Shown here piece by piece: positions 25,651 through 36,999 of a DNA stretch of 64,000 bases. The position numbers and the translations under genes were made by a program. How positions within the stretch are numbered: the stretch's first letter is position 1; each line of letters begins with the position of its first letter. Location: positions 27,196,602-27,260,601 of the forward strand of contig OZ020313.1 in assembly GCA_963971305.1 (NCBI GenBank), given 5' to 3'. Below the pieces are notes generated by a model that saw nothing but the letters and a program-made list of their open reading frames with translations, did not search any database and was not told where the DNA came from. This DNA comes from Arcuatula senhousia (lineage: Eukaryota > Mollusca > Bivalvia > Mytilida > Mytilidae).

Positions 25651-26319
25651 AGGCATATTGTCTACGACAAACTCATTTTTTTACCCCTCAATTTTTTGGT
25701 GTCAATTAGACCGAAATGCAATAAAATAAATATTGAAAAACAAATTTGCTACAAATTTTGCCTCAAAAGTAGTTTATTTTGATCAAAATAGCTCGACAAT
25801 ATTGATTGATATTTTATTTACCTGCACTACGTCACATTGACACAGATTTAGACTGAGTAGTTTTAACACGGACACTAATCGGAATCTCGAGTTTTGTCCC
25901 CGAATACATTGATATGTTGAAAAAATACCGATATTTTTCGTATTTACCATTTAAATAACACTCAAAACTTAATACAGGCAATAATTGTCAGTTTTATTCA
26001 TTAAGTGGCTCTAATATCCGGTTGCCGTTTAAATTTTCTTCCGAGCTAAAACTTCGAGAAACAGATTATGCACCACGTGCAAGAACTATTGAAGTTTTCA
26101 ATCAAAGAAAGTATAGTGCGCATGCTTACAGCTCATCTACATCTCATGAATATGAATTTTTGTAAAGCTTTACAAATATTATTTATTTTTCATTTTTTTA
26201 AGTAATAAAGTACCCTAGTGGTATTTTGAAAGTTTGTATCTTTCTAAATAAACAAAACGAATAGTCTGACGACAATTTTTTGGTTTTACAAAAAATATTT
26301 TTTCGTAGACAATATGCCT
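25651..26319. mobile_element. 669-bp MITE with TTAA target duplication and 17-bp perfect TIRs
   Basis: Left end AGGCATATTGTCTACGA (25651-25667) is the exact reverse complement of 26303-26319. TTAA lies directly outside both ends (25647-25650, 26320-26323). It has no transposase, so it is a non-autonomous element of a TTAA-targeting superfamily (piggyBac or a similar group). Confidence 0.85.
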
Positions 26320-26323
26320 TTAA

Positions 26324-26849
26324 GTCGAACTTTCATTTTCAAAAACTTTCTTTGTGTGAATAACTCTTTTGTTCTAAGAACAATAGGTTTTATTCACAAT
26401 GGCAAAACAAGGGTTTCCAGATAGCCCTGCTTTTGCGCTTGTGAAAACACCTCATGTTCATAGAACTAAAGAGCTACTCGCAGAAAATTTTGTGTCGCAT
26501 AAAAGGTACATGTAAATCCCAGCCCAGCACAAACATTATGAAACTTGATTGACCATATCGGCTACCAAACTTCGATATGAAAGTCATATTTAGTGGTTAC
26601 ATGTAACAGGTACTCGTTGGTTTTATAACATTTTCATCCTTTGTAAGATCCCTGTGTTTGATAAAAAAAAAATCCAAGGATCTAATTTCCCGACTGTTTC
26701 CTTATTACATTGCATGCCCTCGTGTGTCAAATATACGTCTTCAGAAGTCTATAAATTTTGGTTGGTGCAACAAAGGCAGCTTCAGAACATTGCAATGTAG
26801 GAGGAAATTTGCATTAAAATTTCATAATTTTTTTTTGTAATGATGTATC
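26324..26849. other. Non-coding DNA between the MITE and sub-block e
   Basis: No supportable feature. The small frame at 26658-26840 has no recognisable content. Confidence 0.35.
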
Positions 26850-27221
26850 AGTTAAGCTTTTGCAGCTCTTAAGAGATTTGGATTAAGAATGTTCAAACAA
26901 TCCAGACAGAGCATAATTTAGATTTCTGTAAGACATTTTAGACAATTTTGACAAATGATAGCCCTATTATATATAAGTTGTATGTAAAATGACGTGATTA
27001 AAATCTTTATGCAACTCAAATTGATTATTTTACAGACATTGTTAAAAATACTTATATAATTCATCCCTAGGAAACCAATATAGCTGAAAATATTTTTTGA
27101 CATCCATCCATATATTTAATTTTTGTTCGTTAATTAGTTTTGAAATTGCAACACGGAGAATAGGCTATTTAGTTTGATGTCTTTATCAAACCAATAGAAA
27201 TACTTATATTTAATTAGTATT

Positions 27222-27434
27222 TCAACATGGTTGACATTTAAAGTTATCTAGAACAAAACAACACCTAAAATAGCACATAATAATGACTCCATCACTTCCT
27301 GAAATTACTTCAGAAAGAAAGAATACCATTACAGAATAGCCGAGATTCCCACTAAAACAATTGCCATAGTATTCTCCAATGAGCAGGAAAAGTGACGTTA
27401 TTCCATAGATATATTGTACAGTCAGGTTTCTCAA
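27222..27434 (-). other. Small open frame in sub-block f (not recognised)
   Basis: A 70-codon minus-strand frame starting at an ATG (27434). It has a hydrophobic stretch at residues 10-21 (YGITSLFLLIGEYY region) and a cysteine-containing end. The homologous block at 17860-18215 does not keep the frame, so a signal-peptide exon is possible but weakly supported. Confidence 0.15.
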
Positions 27435-27679
27435 TTAATGTCCGATGAACCCTGGAACTACTCCATTAAGCCACCTTAGGCATTCGTCAAAGTTCATTAA
27501 GTGAGCACAGTGGCCGGACATTACAGTCATGGTTCTCGCACTCTTCAGTCTACTTTTGTGACAAGATAAGTGCTGCTAACGATTATTTTGTCATGTTATT
27601 TTATGTTAGAATCAGAGTGTCAAAAGTCCAAAAGGTTAAAGGCAAAATCATTAAACACATCTAATTTAGTGTTCAATGT

Positions 27680-28010
27680 AGCATAAGCCCAAAATACTAG
27701 TTTAACACAGCCACATTTTTAATGTGACTGTCCAAAGCCAGGAATCTTTATCAAAGCTGATGTTTGTATTTCGTCGAATTTATGTTAATTGTTTTTGTCA
27801 AGAAGAGGGTCTTTCCATTGGACTTTAGGATTGGGCTTGAATCATATGCAGTTTATTATCAATCCAGGGCCAATTGCAAGACAGAGACCAGCGACCACTT
27901 GTCACATTGAAAGCTGATGGCTGTTTTCCATTGTGGAACTTTTTAAATTCTCGTTTATATAGTAGGTTGTGTCGCGTTCACTTATTCCACATCTTATTTT
28001 CTTATATTTT
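27680..28010 (+). repeat. Dispersed repeat R3, copy 2
   Basis: Homologous to 16790-17130. Landmarks include ACTAGTTTAACACAGCCACA, AAAGCCAGGAATC and GTGTCGCGTTCACTTATTCC. Confidence 0.55.
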
Positions 28011-28149
28011 TCGAGGGTCATTACAGACTCCGAGGGCCATTATTGCAAACCGAGAAGATATAACAGGGCCATTCTTAAATCATCAATTTCCTAATACTTT
28101 TATTAACCAGCTTAGGTGGGATTCGTGATTTCTGCATTAACTTAGGTAA

Positions 28150-29032
28150 ATTCGTCATAAAAAATTCAAAAATTACTCTCATTTCACTATTTCATTATAC
28201 ACTACCTTGCCACACGAAAAACTAAAATGTCGCCTGAAAAAACTTCTCGAAAAAGCCTTTTCAAACTCTAGGAATTTTGTTGTTTTTGGGTTATAATTCT
28301 ACCTTCTTTTCCAAAACATCTTTCAAAGATAAAATTTGTTACACACTGGAACAAGTTTACAGTATGCTTGATTTCCTCATTGACAACATATTTGTCACCT
28401 TCGGAGGAGAGATTTTTCAACAACAAATCGGCATTCCAATGGGCACAAACTGTGCTCCTCTCCTCGCCGATTTGTTTTTATACTCTTACGAGACTGAATT
28501 TCTTCAGGGACTCGTAAAGAACAAGAAGATGAAAGAGGCAAGGTCATTTAATCTTACATTCAGATATATTGATGATGTCCTTTCTGTCAATAACACTTCA
28601 TTTGGTAGATGGATTCCTCCAATATATCCTCCGGAATTGGAGATTAAAGAGACCACCGAATCAAATTGCTTCACGTCTTTCTTGGATTTGCACCTCGAAT
28701 TTGACCCAGGTGGTCATCTCAGTACAAAAATTTACGATAAACGAGACGATTTTAATTTTCAAATAATTAATTTTCCTAATCTACAGAGCAATATACCTAC
28801 TTCTCCTGCATACGGTGTTTATATTTCACAACTTATTCGATATGCCAGAGCTTGCACACATTTCACAGATTTTTTTATCAGACACCGATTTCTTCGTGAC
28901 CGACTTTTGGAGCAGGGCTATAAGAAAATACGTCTCATACAATCACTAAAAAAATTCTTTCTTCGTTATCAGCCACTAGTAGAAAAGTTAAAAATTGAGT
29001 TAAAAGATATGGTAGTCAATTGTTTTAATTAG
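28150..29032 (+). pseudogene. Penelope-like reverse transcriptase, copy B (best preserved; one frameshift)
   Basis: The main open frame (28277-29032, 251 codons) contains the RT core: LDFLIDNIFV at residues 31-40, IGIPMGTNCAPLLADLF at 51-67, the catalytic YIDD at 97-100 (28565-28576), a DLHLEFDPGG block, and a C-terminal thumb-like region (PAYGVYISQLIRYARA, then SLKKFFLRYQPLVEKL). The N-terminal fingers (SLYTTLPHEKLKCRL, from about 28165) are open in the preceding frame and join through a 1-base shift near 28275, so the copy is slightly broken. The ORF stops shortly after the thumb. No GIY-YIG nuclease or other domain follows within the next kilobase. RNA-templated DNA synthesis is the family role. 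Assignment to the Penelope-like class rests on motif spacing, not on a phylogeny. Confidence 0.8.
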
Positions 29033-29080
29033 TGTTTGACTTGTCTTTTGTACTGAGATGATCACCTCAATATCCCCATT

Positions 29081-29345
29081 GTGTCTCACAGCTATGTTGT
29101 GTTCTATGGTCATTACCGGATCCTAAGATCGCAATGGAAGAGGGAGGTTTGGCGCCATAAAACCTGGTTTTACCCACCATTTCGTTTGAAATGCCTGTAC
29201 CAAGTCAGGACCATTGCAATCCATCAATTATCCGGTATGACTGATTCGTTTTTGTCATTTTCTCTCGACTATGAGATTGATCATTCAAGTTCGGTAGTTT
29301 TGTTATTACCTTTATTCATTTCTGCTCTTTTCAATTTCTTTTTTG
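29081..29345 (+). mobile_element. 3' region of RT copy B, different from the common tail
   Basis: The sequence TGTACCAAGTCAGGACCATT (29198) through AAGTTCGGTAGTTTTGTTAT (29289-29308) recurs at 62605-62720, where no RT is present. It is unlike the tail of the other RT copies, so copy B belongs to a separate subfamily. An open frame of 100 codons here has no protein-like features. Confidence 0.55.
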
Positions 29346-29706
29346 TTCTTACTCTGAAAACCTGTTTGCAAATTATTGTGTAAAGAGAAAACCGACATAT
29401 GACCTTGGATAAAACGTGTTCGGTGCAATTACAAATCTGTGGCTCTTTTTACTTAAAGTAGGGTGTGTACATATTTTTCATTATTACCAAAAAAGATTAG
29501 ATACTAGGTTTTATTTCACTTAATAAGCGAAAAGTTGTAATTCTTTTCGGTTGAAATAATTAAAACGTGGTGATCTAAATATTCAATAAATTTTAAATTA
29601 CTTGTATTAAAATAATGATAAATAGCATCTATCGCTCAAACTTTTCCTTGTGATGTTGAGGTATTTAACTTTTTGTGTTTGCGTATCGATTCTACATAAT
29701 TTGTCC

Positions 29707-30195
29707 CTATTAATTAAAAAAGCAGAGGTACCAATGGGGTATCCGAATGTCTTAAGTCCGAAAGGGCAGAGACAAAACAAGTAAATGCCAACAATAACGG
29801 GACAAAACAGACAACATGTAAAACATGGAAACACAAAATACTGAATATGAATCAACAACGCGAACTCAAGTCGAAACAAGAGTGAACTCAGGTGCTCCGG
29901 AAGAGTAAGCAGTTCCTGCTTGCTATAGCACACCCGTCGCGTTGCCAATAGTCCATTCAGCGTGTAAAATCCGGAAAAGAAAGACAAACCAAAACCCTAT
30001 GACAAACCAGCATCTGCACTCATCAGAGAGATCGAAATCCCATATTTGTCTATAAGTGCATGATGTCTTCCGTAAAATTCTTGAGTGAAGACAGCAAACG
30101 AAGAGCAACATAACCATGTGTGAGCAACTTTTTCGTCAGACGTGTCGCTCTGCTAAGGATATCGATGTGAGTCCTGCATTATTCTGGATTCAAGA
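29707..30195 (-). mobile_element. Penelope-like element, RT C-terminus plus 3' tail
   Basis: On the minus strand from 30195 a broken RT C-terminus reads (YGRHHALIDKYGISIS, then MSADAGLS and stop, near 29997). It is followed by the full tail: the CCGGATTTTACACGCTGAAT region, CTTCCGGAGCACCTGAGTTC and the common terminus near 29710. 5'-truncated. The small frames at 29607-29987 and 29923-30117 are tail or wrong-frame sequence. Confidence 0.75.
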
Positions 30196-30709
30196 CAGAA
30201 AACATGCATTTTCAATAAGAAAAGCAGTAACGATTAGAAATGAAATGTCAAACATCGAAAAGGCAAAAGCTGGTTGACTTTAAGACACCAATCCGCAAAT
30301 CACATAATAAAAATATACCAAAACAACAATTTCATTCAGTAACGAGTCGAAACGAGAATGATTGCAGCTCATACATTCATCACGTCGTCAATGTAACTTG
30401 ACAAAAAATAAGACTGAGCTTTATATAAAGCACGTCAAATACTAGTTGCTTAAAAGACGGAAACTAAAGGGACAATTGATAAAGGATTTCGTTGTTAGCT
30501 GATAAATATATAATGCTGACCACTTCAATCTTGTAAACCGTTGAATTATTTTCATTTTGTTTGAAATTGTTAATATTAAGATATAATAAAGAAAATATCA
30601 GAAGTGAAAAGAATACAAAACTATCGATTAAAAAAAGGATGCAAAAAGGGTAAATTATTTTTATTGCATTAGAGCCTGATACTTGTATCAGTTTTTTTTT
30701 AATCGTGGA

Positions 30710-31640
30710 CATTTCACTTTTTAGCTCAGGCGAGCTATTGCCGTCACTTAGCGTTCGTCGTCCGTCGTCCGCCCGTAAACTTTTTCAAAGCTTAACTCGT
30801 CTGACACCATACATCCAACTTCAACCAAACTTGGCACAGTTGTTGATTAGCACTAGTGTTACAAAACTGTCGTTTGGATTTTTGATTTGTCGAAAAACAT
30901 GGCCGCCGTGGCTAAAAATAAAACATAAATTGCATTTTTATTGCTAATCACTCAAAAACAGTGACAGATATCAAAAGTCTGGCTGATATAAAAGTGTTCA
31001 GTACCTCAAGATCTACTTTCCTTGAAATTTTCAAGAAGATTCAAAAACCAATGTAGGAGGTATTGCCCTTTTTCTTATTTTCAAAACTAAAATCACTTAT
31101 TTAGCCCTATATCTTGATAACTATACAAGATATTTTAAAAATTCAATTGCATATGATTAAGCACATCAAGATCTACATTTCATGTAATAAGGTCAAAGCT
31201 ATAGGACCATTTCTTTTAGAAGTTATGGCCTATAAAGCCCCAAAATTTTCAATTTTCCTTTACCTTTTCCTTGAGTTTCAAAGATTAACTTGTCTGACAC
31301 CATAAGACCAACTGCAAATAAACTATAGTATATATGCTACAATTCTATAGTTCGTATTTTTGATTCGTCAAAAAACATGGCCGCCATGGCTAAAAATAGA
31401 ACATAGGGGTAAATTGCATTTTTTTCTAATAGCTCAAAAATGGTAACAGACATCAAAATTGTGCAAAAATCAAAAGTGATCAGCACCACAAGATCTACCT
31501 GTCCTGAAATTTTGAAAAAGATCTGACTGCTGATGTGGGATTTATTGCTCTTTTCATAATTTGTGTCAAATTTTGCATTAATTTTATTAAGCCCTATATC
31601 TTGAAAACTAAACAAGATATTTCAGAAATTTGAATTGCAT
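30710..31640. repeat. Tandem pair of a non-coding repeat, period about 479 bp
   Basis: AAACATGGCCGCC(G/A)TGGCTAAAAATA occurs at about 30896 and 31374. The surrounding TTGATT(T)GTC, ACTCAAAAA and AAGATCTAC blocks recur in register. The left edge has CGTTCGTCGTCCGTCGTCCG (30745-30767). The MITE at 31646 is inserted just after the second unit, which lets its target site be read. Confidence 0.65.
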
Positions 31641-31645
31641 ATGGT

Positions 31646-32225
31646 CAGTCAGGGATCAACCTTGTAGCAGTGAATTTAATTCACCTATTTAAGTGATACA
31701 AATTCACTTGTTCAAGTAGATAGGATTTCTAAACAATCTAAATTCACTGGTACAAGTGATTTTATGCAAAATGTTTAATGATTGATCATCTGTAATGATG
31801 TTATATCAATTTTTCATGTGGACAGCAGTATTTTTCTTTTATAGATCTAAATTGAAACTTTATATATCAATCAAAATCATCTGGGCGCAGAAGAATTTGA
31901 GTGGGCGCAAAAAATTTGAAAATATGTCCCTTGAGAAATTAAATGGCTATTAATTTGTACTTACTGTGTCTTTGAATAAGAAATTTTATTAATCAGACAA
32001 GCTATATCTATAATGATACTAATGAAGTGTAGAAATTGTAAATTTGTTCTTAAATAAACCAAATAAAAAGAAATTTCGTTTAGTTGCTATATTAATTTGA
32101 TAAATTAAAAGTTCACTGGAACAAGTGAAATTTATTCACGCAAAAATGTGTTCACCTATATCAGTGATTTGATTTCACTTGTTCAAATGAAACAAATTCA
32201 CTTGTATAAGAATGATCCCTGACTG
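31646..32225. mobile_element. 580-bp MITE, 13-bp perfect TIRs, ATGGT duplication, iterated CAAGTGAA motifs
   Basis: Left end CAGTCAGGGATCA (31646-31658) is exactly complementary to the right end (32213-32225). ATGGT is repeated outside both ends (31641-31645, 32226-32230). The host sequence restored by removing one copy (GCATATGGTTAAGCAC) resembles the neighbouring repeat unit at 31149-31164 (GCATATGATTAAGCAC), which confirms insertion. Both ends contain several TTCACTTG/CAAGTGAA motifs, partly as near-palindromes. No coding capacity. Confidence 0.9.
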
Positions 32226-32454
32226 ATGGTTAAGCACAATAATATCCGCAAAATATGATTATCTGTGTAGTTCAGGTAAGCGATTCAGGCTCCTTAGAGC
32301 CTTTTATATATTTTTTCCGGGTAGTCTATTAGATTATGTCAAAGTAAACTTTTTAACGTACTACAAATACGAATGGTGCGTAATATGAGCCTGGAAATTT
32401 GGTTTTAGATTGTTGTCAGATTGTGTTGTCGAGTAGTTCCACTTTAATATCATA

Positions 32455-32670
32455 ACAGACTTGTCAGCTAACCAGCACAGATAATCAAACCCCTTTATTG
32501 GTCACGAAGTAACGGCTTGTGATTCAATTGAATGGTCTAGAAAAAACCGCCGTCGACGTGTTGCCATAACTGACATATTCTGATCAAATCCAACAAAACC
32601 GTCTCTGTATTCCTGTGTGCATTCCAGCGAGATAATAACGGAGAAGAATACACAAAAATGAACAAATTTT
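32455..32670 (-). other. Conserved block d, decayed (S5)
   Basis: Homologous to the other d blocks. The minus strand shows LECTQEYRDGFV, a frame shift in the CQ.GQ region, then FLDHSIES and LCWLADKS. More degraded than S2 or S3. Confidence 0.25.
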
Positions 32671-32864
32671 ACATTTGATTTAACATGAACAGCTATTATA
32701 TGTTCGCTTGGGTTGAAATATTGTTACTTGAAATACGTATCTCATTAACCAAAGCCTTAAATCAAAACCATTGGAACACATTTAAAAGTATTGGAAGTTA
32801 GCATCAATCTGACATGATATCTTAACTTATTCGGGAATAGTCCTAATGCCCAACAAACGAGAGA

Positions 32865-33115
32865 TCATATTCGTTTCTTCGTTTGTCATAAAGTTTTGTT
32901 TTGTCTTTCTTTGCCGGTATTGACACACTGAACTGTAAATTGGCAACACAATAATCAGTTACAACAGGCCGGACCCGCTTCCTCTTCCGGAGCACCAGAG
33001 TTCACTCTTGTAACAACTTGGGTTTGCGTTGCGTTTTGTTTTGTGTTTCCTCGTGCGGCTCTTTTTCGTGTTTACCGGTTTTGACATTCGAATAGTTCCT
33101 CTTTGCTTCTTCTTT
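32865..33115 (+). mobile_element. Penelope-like element 3' fragment
   Basis: Landmarks in order: TTGACACACTGAACTG, CTTCCGGAGCACCAGAGTTC, TTTGTGTTTCCTCGTG, TTTACCGGTTTTGACATTCG. It ends near the common terminus with a short internal deletion. 5'-truncated before the RT. Confidence 0.65.
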
Positions 33116-33119
33116 TGAC

Positions 33120-34155
33120 CATCATTTATTAAAAGATATTTTATGTAAAATCACACATTCCCGGCTAAAAATGGAAAGACTATTCTCAATATACATGTCT
33201 TGATATAAGCATGAACAGTAAAAGTAGTTAACCTGTTGTCTATTTGATCTGGTTAGTCTAATGATATTTTGTCCGTTAAATCCTAACTATATACTGTTCT
33301 ATCATTTTCGTTTTGGTTCGTTATTTTCATTGATACTACACACAAATGAATTCACCTAGTAGGTCAATGCTTTTTGTGACTAGTTAAATGATTGATTTGA
33401 TATTTAATAAATTACTTGCGGTAAATGCTTTGCCTGTTTAGGCAGAACATTATCTACATATCACTAGCTATTACAAACATGTAATTGAAATACATATTTA
33501 ATCAAATCACATTTTGAAAGATTCACCGAATCTGTTATATTTGGTTGTATAGTGGTTATTCATAAGACACCACTGGTCTCCTCGGAGAAAATTTGTAGGA
33601 AGTTTCATAATTTTGCTCCATTTACTTGTACTAGTTATGGCAATGTAGTGGTGTCCGAGAAATATGTTTAAAGGTCATGGTATAGGTATAAAGGTTTGGA
33701 TTACACAACTTCAGTTTGGGAAAAACGACTATTATATCACTTTTGTTTGTTAAGTCCTAAAGCACGAACCATTTTCATACGGTGGGTGGCCTGGGATTTT
33801 GTGATGTGATATTTTTTTTGGGTCCAAATCAAAGTTACAATTTTTTTTTCTACCACAAGCAAAATCATAACTTTTTTTCAGACAAATTCAATGTGTGATA
33901 CAATTTTGGATCAATCGGACTTCCGCTTCCTGATTTCCAAACACCTTTTCCGCCTCCCTCACTCTGTAATCACTCATAGGCCAGTAGCTATTACTCCTGG
34001 GTTGCTATTTTGAATAAAGCGTTAAATGACCATCATTGGAAATCAACTTCAAATGCCGAAAACTTTACATTTAACACAATACATAGCGTTGAAAGCGGGA
34101 GCATAACTAGTGAACATTGGCTCACATATTTCCTGTTTAACTGACTTTATAATGC
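33120..34155. other. Non-coding DNA, no recognised feature
   Basis: AT-rich. No reading frame or repeat relation is supported. Confidence 0.35.
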
Positions 34156-34599
34156 AGTCTTAATTTGTGTTTTAAGCTCAAGCATTAGTAAGCCTTGCAA
34201 GATTTGAATACAAAATGTTTGAACTTCTCAGACAGAACATAATTAAGCATTTAGTAAGAATTTAGTTCAAAATCAAATTTTTGAATATTTGTTAAGCCCA
34301 ATTATATGTAAAGGAAATATCTAGTCATGTAACAAGATGATCAAGAAAACCCGAAGGGCAATTATGGAACATTTTATAGACATGACTAAAAATACTTCTA
34401 AAATTTACCCCTAGGAAACCAATATTTCTGACAATTGTTAGATTTTTTCCATCAATATATATTTTATTTTTGATCGTAAATTAGTTTTTGATTTTGCAAA
34501 AAATGGAGAAATTAGATTTTTGCACAAAGTAGTCTTAGAAGTACTTATGTTTAATAAGCATCTCAATATGGTTGGCAGGTATATTTAATTTAGAACAAG

Positions 34600-35275
34600 A
34601 CATCAATCTACATAGAACGGATTCTAGGAAGTCTGCTTCATATCTAGAAATTGACTACCAAGAAAGACTTTCAACGAAGCTCTTTCACAAACGTGATGAC
34701 TTCTATTTTCCAATTGCAACTTTCCCTTCTTGTGTAGCAAAATTCCGTCTAGTCCTGCGTATGGAGTTTTTCGTATCAAAATTGACTCGTTAATCCAGAG
34801 CTTGCGGAAATTACATCGATTTCCGTGGCAGACCGTCATGTTTGATACAGAATTGCTAACACAGGGTAATGTTGTTCCACGGTTGCTGTCATCACTCAAG
34901 AAATTATATGGAAGATACCGTGCACTCGTAGAAAAATATGGGATATTTTATATAATTACCGTATTCATCTCTCAAATGAGTGCAGATGTTTGTTTATCGT
35001 AGAATTTTGTTTTGTCTTCCATAACCGGGTTTGACACAATGACTTGGAAATTAGCAGTACCAATAGTGTGCTATAGCTGACAGGAACCGCTTACTCTTCC
35101 GGAGTGCATGAGTTCATTCTTGTTACGATTTGAGGTCGCGTTGTTGATTTCCGTTTGGTTGATTTTGTGTTTTGTGTTTTTCGTGCTTTTGTTTGTATTT
35201 ACCGGTTTTGTCGTTGCTCTTTCTGACTTTTGACACTTGAATGCCTCATTGGTGCATTTTTTTGCTTCTTCTTCT
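34600..35275 (+). pseudogene. Penelope-like element copy C: RT C-terminal third plus 3' tail
   Basis: Begins inside the RT at a SRKSASYLEIDYQ block and continues (LSTKLFHKRDDFYFPI) to about 34793. It then shifts frame to give the SLKKLYGRYRALVEKYGI block (near 34930), and after a short insertion ends MSADVCLS with stop TAG (about 35002). The common tail follows to 35275 (GGAGTGCATGAGTTC, then CTTTTGACACTTGAATGCC). 5'-truncated and frameshifted. Its left boundary abuts sub-block e of S5. Confidence 0.75.
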
Positions 35276-35279
35276 ATTA

Positions 35280-35955
35280 TAACGAAATCATAAGTTCCCT
35301 ATGTTCCACTAACTTCAAAAATCAAATTTGATATAAAAAAAATGAATGATGATGTTTAAAAAAGAGGGTTGAGACACGGCCTATAGAGAAACGAGTTTCG
35401 ATTTCGCTACTTGGGATGAAACAAGGCTAAGCAATTAAGCCTACTGCAAAAGATTCAAAGTTACTACACGTACAACTTAGGCAGTATCAAACAGTGTGGG
35501 AGAAACGTTGCATTGTTTCCAGTCGCTCTGCAACACTACGGTTTGCAGTCCGGTTTTAGTATAACGGTCTGTGAAAACTGCAAACAAGGTCTAAGTATAA
35601 CCCCTTTAGTCATCTGATACATTTTAGAGTCCCGAAAGTTGCCACAGCGACTTGAAAACAAGGTCATGATATCCATTACAGTCGTCTAAGCAACATAATT
35701 ATTTTTCTTTTTTTCAATTATTTTGCAAGAATTATAAATATTCAATATATATTTTAGAATTTATTGCATAATACAGAATTACAGATAATAATACATTGCA
35801 TCACAATCATAAGGAAAACATTAATGTTTTGTATATTTTTTAGCATAATTGTTAGTAACGTTGCAGAATAATTTCATTTTTACTGTTTTCTATCAAGTTT
35901 AATTTATTTAGATGAATGTTCTCTGAACAAGCACTATTACTATGGCCATAAAATA
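35280..35955. other. Non-coding DNA, no recognised feature
   Basis: No supportable gene. A somewhat GC-richer stretch at 35480-35680 has no reading frame. Confidence 0.35.
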
Positions 35956-35959
35956 TTTT

Positions 35960-36145
35960 ATTTGTTACGACTAGAGTTCGAGCTGGTGGTTTCTTTTCGG
36001 TTTAATTTGTGTTGTTTTTTTTTTGTGTTTTGTGATTCCTCGTGCTGTTCTTGGTCGTGTGTATCGATAGGTTTTGTCGTTGCCCTTTCGGACTTTTGAC
36101 ACTAGAATGCCACATTGGTTTCTCTTTGCTTCTTTCAATATGAAC
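35960..36145 (+). mobile_element. Penelope-like element 3' terminal fragment
   Basis: Starts in the tail at ACGACTAGAGTTCGAG and runs to the common terminus (GCCCTTTCGGACTTTTGACA, then CACATTGGTTTCTCTTTGCT). 5'-truncated. Confidence 0.6.
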
Positions 36146-36149
36146 CTAA

Positions 36150-36999
36150 ATAAAACATTTTTTATTTATTTTTTTTTCAAAAGGGGAAACGCACATTTTC
36201 AATGTATAGATAATGGCTGTTTGAAATTTAACAAAATATCCAGCTTAGTTTTTCCAGTTTCAGATTACACAAGTAGCCCTATTTCGCAATAGATGTATGA
36301 GGGAACTAAAAATGTTAAAGTTTTATTTCAGAAACCAAAATGATACCTTGTGAAAAAAAGTTTTCAATGTAAAATATTGAGACCTTGTCACAAAAATGGA
36401 CAGGACGTGAAAGTAAGTCACCTATAGCTAGTCACATGTAAGTTAGCAAATGTCTGCTATTATAGATATAAAAAGTCCCCGAAGCGAGATTTTTTTCTTG
36501 TTAAGGATAATAATAAAAACAACCTATTCGGAAAATGTTTGCCAGGACATTGATCCGTAAAAAGATTGTAAGCATATGATTTATTTATATCTTATTCATC
36601 AATGCAATAAGAATGATTTAAAGTCTTTTCTTTTTAGTTTTCCGTGGACGTGAGCTAAATGATATGGATGGTAGAAAGAATGACAATGGGTTAACAACTA
36701 AGCATGGAGCCTCTCAGCTGGTGTTCGGATCCCGTTTGTTTTTAACAAAAAAGGGACTTCCCGAACTGAATGTGATAAGGTTTGTCAGTTACCTGCCCAA
36801 GGTCGGTGGTTTCCTCCGGGTACTCCGTTTCCTCCAACAATAGAACTGACCGCCCTTCATTTTCTTGAAATTATGTGAAAGTAAAAGAAATTTCATTACT
36901 GACTAATATTTTATAAAAGCAATCCAACATGAAGCAGAATTCTGTCCAATGTTAAGAAAAAACAGTACTTATCTGTAAATTAAACTCCTGTACTAACAA
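36150..36999. other. Non-coding DNA with one GC-richer repeat-like segment
   Basis: The segment 36800-36865 (GGTGGTTTCCTCCGGGTACT, then CCGTTTCCTCC) resembles a motif widely scattered in marine invertebrate genomes. I recall this type only generally and cannot confirm it. Nothing else was recognised. Confidence 0.3.

Larger units (their letters stand above)
23126..27600. repeat. Duplicated block S4 (interrupted)
   Basis: Starts with sub-block a (23130-23440) and the TAGACGTAATTCAG region (23588), and ends with sub-blocks e (26850-27260) and f (27265-27600). The middle is replaced by a tandem repeat (23945-24640), a hammerhead unit (24657-25066) and a TTAA MITE (25651-26319). Confidence 0.6.
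29370..34590. repeat. Duplicated block S5 (interrupted)
   Basis: Carries sub-blocks b (29370-29560), c (30230-30570), d (32455-32670) and e (34160-34590). Insertions separate them: a Penelope-like fragment (29707-30195), a 479-bp-period repeat (30710-31640), a 580-bp MITE (31646-32225) and another Penelope-like tail (32865-33115). Confidence 0.6.
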
